This document shows positions 41,316-48,134 of a stretch of DNA of 64,000 nt, piece by piece (within the stretch, counting starts at the first letter, position 1; each line of letters opens with the position of its first letter). The stretch lies in contig NZ_JACCBA010000001.1 in assembly GCF_013409365.1 (NCBI RefSeq), positions 6,014,001-6,078,000 of the forward strand. The letters run 5' to 3'. Position numbers and translations under genes: made by a program. The notes below the pieces were generated by a model, which saw only the letters and a program-made list of their open reading frames with translations, did not search any database and was not told where the DNA came from. This DNA comes from Actinomadura luteofluorescens. GTDB lineage: Bacteria; Actinomycetota; Actinomycetes; Streptosporangiales; Streptosporangiaceae.

Positions 41316-43181
41316 ATGACCACCACCGACGTGTCCGGGCTCACGGACGCGGCCGCCGCCGCGGTCGAGGCCGCCCGCGACCACCTGCTCGGCCTGCAGT
41401 CGCCCGAGGGCTGGTGGAAGGGCGAGCTGGAGACCAACGTCACCATGGACGCCGAGGACCTGCTGCTCCGCCAGTTCCTCGGCATCCGCTCCGACGCCGA
41501 CACCAAGGACGCGGCGCGCTGGATCCGCTCGCGGCAGCGCGACGACGGCACGTGGGCCAACTTCCACGGCGGCCCGGCCGACCTGTCCACGACGATCGAG
41601 GCGTACGTCGCGCTGCGGTTCGCCGGCGACCCGGTGGACGCCGGGCACATGCGCAGGGCCGCCGCGTACGTGCGGGAGGCGGGCGGGATCGAGGGCAGCC
41701 GCGTCTTCACCCGCGTCTGGCTGGCGCTGTTCGGGCAGTGGTCCTGGGACGACCTGCCGGTCATGCCGCCCGAGCTGGTGCTCCTGCCGAGCCGCGTCCC
41801 GCTGAACGTCTACGACTGGGCGTGCTGGGCGCGGCAGACGATCGTCCCGCTGACGATCCTCGGGTCGCTGCGCCCCGTCCGGGCGCTGCCGTTCGACCTG
41901 CCCGAACTGCGCCGCGGCGTCATGCCGGCCCGGGACGCCCGGGGCTGGGGGGCCGCGTTCAACGCCCTCGACCGGGTCCTGCACGTGTACGAGAAGCGGC
42001 CGGTGCGCCCGCTGCGCCGGGCGGCGCTGCGCCGGGCGGCCGACTGGATCATCGCCAGGCAGGAGGCCGACGGCTGCTGGGGCGGGATCCAGCCGCCGTG
42101 GGTGTACTCGCTGATGGCGCTGCACGAACTCGGCTACGGCCTCGACCATCCGGTCATCAGGCGGGGCCTGGACGGGCTCGAACGCTTCACGATCCGCGAC
42201 GGGAGGGGACGTCGCCTCGAGGCGTGCCAGTCGCCCGTCTGGGACACGGTGCTCGCCATGAACGCGCTCGCCGACGCGGGCGTGGCCGCCGACCACCCCG
42301 CCCTGCTGCGGGCCGCCGAGTGGGTAGCCGGTGAGGAGGTCCGCGGTCCGGGGGACTGGGCGGTGAAGCGGCCGGACGTCCCGCCGGGCGGCTGGGCGTT
42401 CGAGTTCGACAACGACGTCTACCCCGACACCGACGACACCGCCGAGGCGATCCTCGCGCTGCGCAGGGTCGCCTTACCGGAGGCTGAGGAGCCGATCAGG
42501 CGGGCCGTCCGCTGGCTGGAGGGGATGGCGTCGCGCGACGGCGGCTTCGGCGCCTTCGACGCCGACAACACCCGCGAGCTGTGCACGAAGCTGCCCTTCT
42601 GCGACTTCGGCGCCGTCATCGACCCGCCGTCCGCCGACGTCACCGCCCATGTCGTCGAGGCGCTGTCGAAGGAGGGCCTCGCGGAGTCGGCCGTGGTCAG
42701 GCGTGCCGTCGTGTGGCTGCTCAGGGCGCAGGAGGCGGACGGCTCGTGGTTCGGGCGCTGGGGCGCGAACCACGTCTACGGGACGGGCGGCGTGGTGCCC
42801 GCGCTGGTCGCGGCCGGGGTCGGCCCCGGCAAGCCCGCGATCCGGCGCGCCGTCGTCTGGCTGGAGGACCACCAGAACCCGGACGGCGGCTGGGGCGAGG
42901 ACCTGCGCTCCTACGACGACCCCGCGTGGATCGGGCGTGGGGAGTCCACCCCGTCGCAGACGGCCTGGGCGCTGCTGGCGCTGCTGGCCGCGGGCGAGCG
43001 CACCCCGGCCGTGGAGGCGGGCGTGCGGTGGCTCGTCGAGCACCAGCGCCCGGACGGCACCTGGGACGAGGACCTGTTCACCGGCACCGGCTTCCCCGGC
43101 GACTTCTACATCAACTACCACCTGTACCGGCTGGTCTTCCCCGTGAGCGCCCTCGGCCGCTACCTGGACGGTGCGGCGTGA
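41316..43181 (+). CDS. shc: Squalene-hopene cyclase
   Basis: A 621-residue class II triterpene cyclase that turns squalene into hopene/hopanol at the membrane. The catalytic motif DxDD appears as YPDTDDTAEAI (near residue 372). Several QW repeats are visible, such as RQRDDGTWANF, QEADGCWGGIQ, DGGFGAFDADN, QEADGSWFGRWG and QNPDGGWGEDL. GTGGVVPALVAAGVG and the C-terminal FPGDFYINYHLYRLVFPVSALG are family hallmarks. Start ATG 41316 with GAAGGGAAGC upstream. It is followed after 61 bp by hpnH. Confidence 0.96.
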   Translation: MTTTDVSGLTDAAAAAVEAARDHLLGLQSPEGWWKGELETNVTMDAEDLLLRQFLGIRSDADTKDAARWIRSRQRDDGTWANFHGGPADLSTTIEAYVALRFAGDPVDAGHMRRAAAYVREAGGIEGSRVFTRVWLALFGQWSWDDLPVMPPELVLLPSRVPLNVYDWACWARQTIVPLTILGSLRPVRALPFDLPELRRGVMPARDARGWGAAFNALDRVLHVYEKRPVRPLRRAALRRAADWIIARQEADGCWGGIQPPWVYSLMALHELGYGLDHPVIRRGLDGLERFTIRDGRGRRLEACQSPVWDTVLAMNALADAGVAADHPALLRAAEWVAGEEVRGPGDWAVKRPDVPPGGWAFEFDNDVYPDTDDTAEAILALRRVALPEAEEPIRRAVRWLEGMASRDGGFGAFDADNTRELCTKLPFCDFGAVIDPPSADVTAHVVEALSKEGLAESAVVRRAVVWLLRAQEADGSWFGRWGANHVYGTGGVVPALVAAGVGPGKPAIRRAVVWLEDHQNPDGGWGEDLRSYDDPAWIGRGESTPSQTAWALLALLAAGERTPAVEAGVRWLVEHQRPDGTWDEDLFTGTGFPGDFYINYHLYRLVFPVSALGRYLDGAA

Positions 43182-43242
43182 GGCGGGCGCGCGGTCCGGT
43201 GAAGGCCACCGGGTCCACCCTGCACAAGGAGGTCCGGACACC

Positions 43243-44247
43243 ATGAGCATGCCGCTCCGCCAGAGCCTTCGCATCGGGGGCTACATCCTGCGCAACAAGC
43301 TGCGCGGCCGGGAGAAGTTCCCGCTCATCGTCGAGCTGGAACCCCTGTTCGCCTGCAACCTCGCCTGCGCCGGCTGCGGGAAGATCCAGCACCCGCACGA
43401 CGTGCTGAAGAAACGCATGCCGGTCGAGCAGGCCCTCGCCGCCATCGAGGAGTGCGGGGCGCCGATGGTCTCCATCGCGGGCGGCGAGCCGCTCATGCAC
43501 CCGCAAATCGACGAGCTGGTGAAGGAGCTCGTCCGGCGCAAGAAGTTCGTCTTCCTGTGCACGAACGCCTTGCTCATCCCCAAGAAGCTCGACAAGTTCA
43601 CGCCGTCGCCGTACTTCGCCTGGGCGGTGCACATCGACGGCCTGCGGGAACGCCACGACGAGTCCGTCTGCAAGGAGGGAGTGTTCGACGAGGCCGTCGC
43701 GGCCGTCAAGGAATGCAAGCGGCGCGGGTTCCGCGTCACGACCAACACGACGATCTTCAATACGGACACGCCGCAGACCGTCATCGACGTCATGAACTAC
43801 CTCAACGACGACCTCCGGGTCGACGAGATGATGATCTCGCCCGGCTACGCCTACGACAAGGCGCCCGACCAGGACCACTTCCTCGGCGTCCAGGAGACGC
43901 GGGAGCTGTTCCGCAAGGCGTTCGGGGACGGCAACCGCAAGCGGTGGCGCTTCAACCACTCGCCCCTGTTCCTGGACTTCCTGGAAGGCAAGGTCGACTT
44001 CCCCTGCACGGCCTGGGCGATCCCGTCCTACTCGCTCTTCGGCTGGCAGCGTCCCTGCTACCTGATGTCGGACGGCTACGCGCAGACCTACCAGGAACTC
44101 CTGGACGAGACCGACTGGGACTCCTACGGACGGGGACGCGATTCCCGCTGCGCCAACTGCATGGCCCACTGCGGCTACGAACCCACGGCCGTCTTCTCGA
44201 CCCTCGGTTCCCTGAAGGAGTCCCTGCGGGCCGTCCGCTCGGTCTGA
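43243..44247 (+). CDS. hpnH: Adenosyl-hopene transferase HpnH (radical SAM)
   Basis: A 334-residue radical SAM enzyme that adds an adenosyl group to hopene, the first step to extended C35 hopanoids. The iron-sulfur motif is CNLACAGC (C38, C42, C45), followed by GGEPLMHPQIDELV. MISPGYAYDKAPDQDHFLGV and a C-terminal cysteine cluster (CANCMAHCGYEPTA) are typical. A strong ribosome site AAGGAGG precedes ATG 43243. The enzymes that normally follow (HpnG nucleosidase, HpnO aminotransferase) are not encoded here, so they are absent or elsewhere. Confidence 0.95.
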   Translation: MSMPLRQSLRIGGYILRNKLRGREKFPLIVELEPLFACNLACAGCGKIQHPHDVLKKRMPVEQALAAIEECGAPMVSIAGGEPLMHPQIDELVKELVRRKKFVFLCTNALLIPKKLDKFTPSPYFAWAVHIDGLRERHDESVCKEGVFDEAVAAVKECKRRGFRVTTNTTIFNTDTPQTVIDVMNYLNDDLRVDEMMISPGYAYDKAPDQDHFLGVQETRELFRKAFGDGNRKRWRFNHSPLFLDFLEGKVDFPCTAWAIPSYSLFGWQRPCYLMSDGYAQTYQELLDETDWDSYGRGRDSRCANCMAHCGYEPTAVFSTLGSLKESLRAVRSV

Positions 44248-44272
44248 CCTGTCCCGCTCCTCGGCCCGTTCC

Positions 44273-44303
44273 GCCCGGCACCGGCGTTGAGCCGATGCCG
44301 GGC
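44273..44303. terminator. Bidirectional terminator hairpin
   Basis: GCCCGGCA and TGCCGGGC are exact inverted arms, with an inner CGGC/GCCG stem and a short GTTGA loop. It lies between the stop of hpnH (44247) and that of the convergent NlpC/P60-type gene (44317). Confidence 0.75.
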
Positions 44304-44316
44304 ATCTCCTGCCGGC

Positions 44317-45054
44317 CTACTTGAGGGACGTCGGCCGGTACGCCTTGTACTCGTCGTCCGAGGACAGCCCGTAGTCGAGCGTCCGGTGGTCGGTTCCGTA
44401 CCGGCCGCGCTGCTCGTAGGCCCAGTACGACGAGTGCTCCTTGTCGGCCCACTTCTCGAAGATGACGACGTGCCGCGTGGTGTTGCTGCCGAGGGCGTCC
44501 ATGACGAGGTCGCCCTTCTTCAGCTCGGACATCTCGATGCGTTCGGTGTACCGGGACGAGGTGAGGCCGACGGTGTTCGTCCCGGGCTCGGGCAGGCCGA
44601 GCGCCATGGACACGAAGCCCGAGCAGTCGGTGCGGTAGCCGTTGTGCGTGCTCGTCTGGCTGTAGGGGACCCGCTCGTCGGAGTGCGGATGCCAGGTCTC
44701 GGCCCGCTTGATGACCTTGGACCGCTCGTCCGACACGGGCTCGGCGGCCAGCTTCTTGGTCTTGGTCTTGGTCTTCGTGGACGGCTCGGCCTTCGCCGGT
44801 GCCTTGAACTCCTTCAGGACCTCGGCCTGGGCCCTGACCTGCTCCTGCGGTGCCGCCCTCCGCGGCGCGGCCTGCTGCCCCGCGGTCCGCTGCTGCGGCA
44901 CGGTCTGGACGGCGGCGACGTTCTCGGTGGACGCGTGCTGCAAGGTCGTCGGCACTGCCGCCGTCACGCCGAAGACGGCGAGACCTGTCAGCGTGACCGT
45001 GGCCCAGGGGCCGGGCCGGAGGACGCGCGACCGCTTGCTCTGCTTGCCTTTCAA
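44317..45054 (-). CDS. NlpC/P60-type secreted cysteine peptidase
   Basis: A 245-residue secreted protein. The N-terminus MKGKQSKRSRVLRPGPW is basic, followed by the hydrophobic signal TVTLTGLAVFGVTAAV. A Pro/Ala/Gln/Lys-rich linker (residues ~45-105, with TKTKTKTKK) leads to an NlpC/P60-like domain with C144 in YRTDCSGFVSMAL and H195 in TTRHVVIFEKW. Such enzymes cleave peptidoglycan peptides. The start is TTG at 45054, with AAGGAG upstream. The leader contains a c-di-AMP riboswitch, the known control element of wall-remodelling genes (for example rpfA and NlpC/P60 genes) in actinobacteria. The domain is shorter and more divergent than typical NlpC/P60, so its exact cleavage site is uncertain. 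Confidence 0.85.
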   Translation of the reverse strand: MKGKQSKRSRVLRPGPWATVTLTGLAVFGVTAAVPTTLQHASTENVAAVQTVPQQRTAGQQAAPRRAAPQEQVRAQAEVLKEFKAPAKAEPSTKTKTKTKKLAAEPVSDERSKVIKRAETWHPHSDERVPYSQTSTHNGYRTDCSGFVSMALGLPEPGTNTVGLTSSRYTERIEMSELKKGDLVMDALGSNTTRHVVIFEKWADKEHSSYWAYEQRGRYGTDHRTLDYGLSSDDEYKAYRPTSLK

Positions 45055-45077
45055 GGGGGGCTCCTTGCTTCCATGTG

Positions 45078-45195
45078 CCGCCTACCGGGTTAGCTGACGG
45101 GTTCGGACGTGGAAGTCGCCCTACGGCCCGAGAACAGGCCGATTCACCCCAGTGCGGGTTGGGTCCCCGGCTCCGCGCCACGGCGGACTCGGCGG
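45078..45195 (-). ncRNA. Cyclic di-AMP riboswitch (ydaO/yuaA type)
   Basis: Read on the minus strand, the leader contains the conserved blocks GGGGACCCAACC, GGGGTGAATCGGC, CCGTAGGGCGAC, CCGAACCCGTCAGCTAACC and GGTAGGCGGC in that order. These are the invariant parts of the actinobacterial ydaO class. In this class c-di-AMP binding switches expression off. It lies ~20 bp upstream of the TTG start of the NlpC/P60-type gene, whose family is a known target. Confidence 0.88.
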
Positions 45196-45284
45196 GTGCC
45201 GCTGGAAGACAGCGGCTCTGACGATGTGGGGCCCGATCGATGAGGGGTCTCGGGCCTTGGCGCACGGGGATGGCACCCCGCCCC

Positions 45285-45385
45285 ACCGGAGTGGGACAAA
45301 ACGCCTGGCAGACGCCTTGAAGGGGCAAAGCTACTGAAACCTCCCAGGGAGGGCAAGGTCACCTCTAGACGGAGGAGAAGCCTCC
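45285..45385 (+). ncRNA. Possible glycine-aptamer-like structured leader
   Basis: On the plus strand the order GTGGGACA, GCCTTGAAGGGGCAAAGC, TGAAACCTCCCAGG and CAAGGTCACCTCTAGACGG resembles the glycine riboswitch pattern (CCGAAGGGGCAAA, then GAAACTCTCAGG and GGAC). The P1 pairing would be GTGGGA with TCCCAG, and several invariant bases differ. The nearest gene is an MFS pump, not a glycine-cleavage gene. This is a resemblance only. Confidence 0.3.
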
Positions 45386-45418
45386 AGTTATTATCCGGAG
45401 GAGAATCCTTCATTTATT
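45370..45418. promoter_or_regulatory. Tandem 23-bp direct repeats before the MFS gene
   Basis: CGGAGGAGAA(G/T)CCT(C/T)CA(G/T)TTATT occurs at 45370-45392 and 45396-45418, 26 bp apart. The first contains the perfect dyad GGAGG-AGAAG-CCTCC. A related dyad CCTCCC-A-GGGAGG lies just upstream (45340-45352). The last repeat ends 14 bp before the MFS ATG, so a bound repressor would block expression. No regulator gene is adjacent. Confidence 0.6.
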
Positions 45419-45432
45419 GGGAGGTGGGTTCC

Positions 45433-46908
45433 ATGACCGCCATCACGGCGCGGACCGCGTCCGGCCCGTCCGCGGGCACCCCGAACCGGCGCTGGGCGGC
45501 GCTGGTCGTCATCGCCGTCGCGCAGCTGATGATCGCGCTCGACGCCACGATCGTGAACATCGCGCTGCCGACGGCCCAGCACGCGCTCGGCTTCGGCGAC
45601 GCCGACCGGCAGTGGGTGATCACCGCCTACACCCTCTCCTTCGCCGGGCTGCTCCTGCTCGGCGGCCGGATCGCCGACCTGGTCGGGCGGCGCCGCAGCT
45701 TCCTGGCCGGGCTGGCCGGATTCGCGATCGCCTCGATGATCGCCGGGGCCGCCCCGGGCTTCGGGGTCCTCGTGGCCGGGCGCGCCCTGCAGGGGGCGTT
45801 CGCCGCGCTCCTCGCCCCGACCGCCCTGTCCCTGCTGGCGGTGACCTTCACCGAACCCAAGGAGCGCGCGAAGGCGTTCGGCGTGTACGGCGCCGTGGCC
45901 AGCAGCGGCGCGGCGGTCGGCCTGCTGCTCGGCGGCGCGCTCACCCAGTACGCCGACTGGCGCTGGTGCCTCTACGTCAACGTCGCGATCGCCGCGGCCG
46001 CGTCGGTGGCGGGACGGATCGTCCTTCCGGCGCCGCCCGGCTTCCCCGGGTCGCGCCTCGACTGGATCTCCGCCGTCCTCGTCACCGGCGGCCTGGCCGC
46101 CGTCGTGTACGGCGCGGGCCAGGCCGCCCCGCACGGCTGGGACGCGTGGCGGACCACCGCGCCGCTCGCGGCCGGCGTCCTGGCGCTCGCCCTGTTCGTC
46201 GTGCGCCAGGCCCGGCACGGCGCGCCGCTGCTGCCGCTGCGGATCCTCGCCGACCGCAACCGGGCGGGCGCCTACCTCGCGGTGGCCACCGCGGTCGTCG
46301 GCGCCTTCGGGGTCTTCCTCACGCTGACCTACTACCTCCAGGTGGTCGCGCACTTCTCGCCGATGCGCACCGGGCTGGCGTTCCTGCCGATGGCCGTCGC
46401 GAACTCCGCGAGCGGCTACCTTGTCGGCGCCCTGCTCATCAGGCGGGTGCCCGCCCGGCTGCTGATCGCCGGGGGCCTGCTCACCGCCGCGGCCGGGCTG
46501 GCCGTCCTGACCCGGCTCGGCGCGGGCAGCGGCTACGCCACCGCCGTCGTCCCGGTCGAGGTCCTGCTCGGACTCGGCATGGGCGCCGCGTTCCCGCCCG
46601 CGTTCTCGCTGGCGACCGCGGGCGTCTCCCCGCGCGAGGCCGGCGTCGCCGCCGCCGTCGTCAACGCCGCGTCCCAGATGGGCGGCTCCATCGGGACCGC
46701 CGTCGTCAACACCGTCGCGATCGGCGCGACGGCGGGCTACCTGCGCGAGCACGGCCCGGGCGCCCCGCGGGTGAGCGCCCTCGTGCACGGCTACACCGCC
46801 GGTGCGACCGTCTCGGCACTGGCCCTGACCACCGTCGCCGTCGTGGTGATGCTCCTCATCCGCACCCCGCCGCCGTCGGACGCCCCCACCGAGCGCGCTT
46901 CCCGATGA
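45433..46908 (+). CDS. MFS multidrug efflux transporter (DHA2, EmrB/QacA type)
   Basis: A 491-residue membrane protein with 14 predicted spans. The N-terminal motif LMIALDATIVNIALPTAQ (motif D1) and GGRIADLVGRRRSFLAG (motif A) mark the drug:H+ antiporter DHA2 family. LLGGALTQYADWRWCLYVNV is motif C-like, VASSGAAVGLLLGGAL follows the family, and the C-terminal half includes the GLGMGAAFPPAFSLAT segment. ATG 45433 with GGGAGGTGG upstream. It is probably induced by its substrate through the tandem repeats in its leader. It ends at a strong hairpin opposite a MetE-like gene. Confidence 0.92.
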   Translation: MTAITARTASGPSAGTPNRRWAALVVIAVAQLMIALDATIVNIALPTAQHALGFGDADRQWVITAYTLSFAGLLLLGGRIADLVGRRRSFLAGLAGFAIASMIAGAAPGFGVLVAGRALQGAFAALLAPTALSLLAVTFTEPKERAKAFGVYGAVASSGAAVGLLLGGALTQYADWRWCLYVNVAIAAAASVAGRIVLPAPPGFPGSRLDWISAVLVTGGLAAVVYGAGQAAPHGWDAWRTTAPLAAGVLALALFVVRQARHGAPLLPLRILADRNRAGAYLAVATAVVGAFGVFLTLTYYLQVVAHFSPMRTGLAFLPMAVANSASGYLVGALLIRRVPARLLIAGGLLTAAAGLAVLTRLGAGSGYATAVVPVEVLLGLGMGAAFPPAFSLATAGVSPREAGVAAAVVNAASQMGGSIGTAVVNTVAIGATAGYLREHGPGAPRVSALVHGYTAGATVSALALTTVAVVVMLLIRTPPPSDAPTERASR

Positions 46909-46917
46909 CCGCCGCGA

Positions 46918-46957
46918 CTTCCCCTGAACGCACCTCCGCGAGGGCGCTCAGGGGAAG
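46918..46957. terminator. Bidirectional terminator hairpin
   Basis: CTTCCCCTGA and TCAGGGGAAG form an exact 10-bp stem, with a further inner stem (GCACCTC/GAGGGCGC) and a small loop. It sits between the convergent MFS (stop 46908) and MetE-like (stop 46974) genes. Confidence 0.8.
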
Positions 46958-46973
46958 CAGGGCTCCAGCGCGG

Positions 46974-48011
46974 TCAGACGCCCAGTTCGGCGGCGGCCAG
47001 GGCCGTGCCCTCCACGCGGGCGGCTATCTTCGCGAAGGCCGTGTCGCGGGACGTGGAGGTGTCGTCGGCGAACGGGGAGAAGCCGCAGTCGTCGCAGGTG
47101 CCGAGGCGGTCGACGGGCAGGTGGCGGGCGGCGGCGAGGACGCGGTCGCGGATCTGCTCGGGCGTCTCGACGCGGGGGTCGATGGGGTCGACGACGCCGA
47201 CGAAGACGCGGGCGTCCGCGGGCAGGTGGGCGGCGACGATGGCCAGGATCCGGTCGGGGTCGGGTTCGCTGGCCAGCTGGAGGTAGAAGGCGCCGGCCTT
47301 GAGCTCGAAGAGCTTGGGCAGCAGCTCCGCGTAGTCGACGTCGAGGCTGTGGGTGGAGTCGAGGTCGCCGCCCGGGCACACGTGCACGCCGATCCGGGCG
47401 CGCTCGTCGGAGGAGAAGCGTTCCAGGACCCGGTTGTTGAGCGCGATGAAGGCGTCCAGTACGCCCCCGCTGGGGTCGAGCTTGAGCGACAGCCGCCCCT
47501 CGGTGAAGTCGAGCTGCACCACGTGGGCGCCCGCGTCCAGGCAGGAGCGGATGTCGGCCTCGGCCTCGTCGACCAGGTCGTCGAGGAACATCTCGCGCGG
47601 GTAGCCGTCGATGCCGTCGGCCGGGTACAGCAGGCTCAGCGCCGACGGCGCGATCACGGCCTGCTTGACCGGCGCGGTCGCGTGGCGCTGGGCGGCCCGC
47701 AGGTAGTCCACGGCGTGGCCGGTGTAGCGGAACGGGCCCGCCGTCAGCCGCGGCAGCTGCCGCTGGTGCCCGTCGGCGAACGGGATCACCGCGCCGTCGG
47801 GGGCCAGGTCGGCCAGGCCCGCGATCGGGTAGGTGGCGAAGCTCGGCTTGGACTGCTCACCGTCGGTCACAACCGGTGAGCCGAGCTCCTCCAGCCGGCG
47901 GAGGGTCTCGCGCACGGCGCGCTCCTGGGCGGCGGCCAGCTCGGACGGCGCGGCGGTGAGGAGTTCCTGGGGACGCGGGATGCTGCCGATGGGCTCTGTG
48001 GGAAGGGGCAT
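46974..48011 (-). CDS. Methionine-synthase-like protein (MetE C-terminal domain only)
   Basis: A 345-residue single-domain protein of the cobalamin-independent methionine synthase family, corresponding to the catalytic C-terminal barrel of MetE, which normally is about 760 residues. Zinc ligands are visible as GVHVCPGG (His, Cys) and DDCGFSPF (Cys). The Glu ligand of MetE is less clear (YLQLASEPD). It may transfer a methyl group to homocysteine from an unusual donor. The start has no clear ribosome site. A perfect 17-bp dyad lies just upstream. It is a lone gene. Confidence 0.85.
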   Translation of the reverse strand: MPLPTEPIGSIPRPQELLTAAPSELAAAQERAVRETLRRLEELGSPVVTDGEQSKPSFATYPIAGLADLAPDGAVIPFADGHQRQLPRLTAGPFRYTGHAVDYLRAAQRHATAPVKQAVIAPSALSLLYPADGIDGYPREMFLDDLVDEAEADIRSCLDAGAHVVQLDFTEGRLSLKLDPSGGVLDAFIALNNRVLERFSSDERARIGVHVCPGGDLDSTHSLDVDYAELLPKLFELKAGAFYLQLASEPDPDRILAIVAAHLPADARVFVGVVDPIDPRVETPEQIRDRVLAAARHLPVDRLGTCDDCGFSPFADDTSTSRDTAFAKIAARVEGTALAAAELGV

Positions 48012-48023
48012 ACCACGAATCTA

Positions 48024-48040
48024 CGCTACTCAAAGTAGCG
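48024..48040. promoter_or_regulatory. Palindromic operator upstream of the MetE-like gene
   Basis: CGCTACT-CAA-AGTAGCG is a perfect 7-bp inverted repeat 13 bp before the start codon (48011). No neighbouring regulator gene is obvious, and I do not know the consensus of its binding protein. Confidence 0.55.
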
Positions 48041-48134
48041 ACAGAAGTGCTCATCGTGACCAGAGGTGGCCGCGTGAATCTTCGGCGACGTCGCGGCGAA
48101 CTCGCTCTGGCCCGCACGCCGGTAGCATTCGCGG

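Larger units (their letters stand above)
45055..45432. other. Divergent intergenic region, 378 bp, packed with RNA and DNA signals
   Basis: No gene is supported; the short frames here (for example 45152-45337) coincide with the riboswitch. From left to right the region holds the minus-strand ydaO-type riboswitch (45078-45195), a GC-rich hairpin pair (45229-45282), a plus-strand glycine-aptamer-like segment (45285-45385) and tandem repeats next to the MFS start (45370-45418). Confidence 0.7.

Noticed and set aside
45260..45320. Fluoride riboswitch (crcB motif) resemblance in GGGGATGGCACCCCG
   Set aside because: The downstream CTGATGGC block and the required pseudoknot pairing are missing.
45152..45337. 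61-codon open frame between the NlpC/P60-type and MFS genes
   Set aside because: It overlaps the c-di-AMP riboswitch and structured leader and has no coding features.
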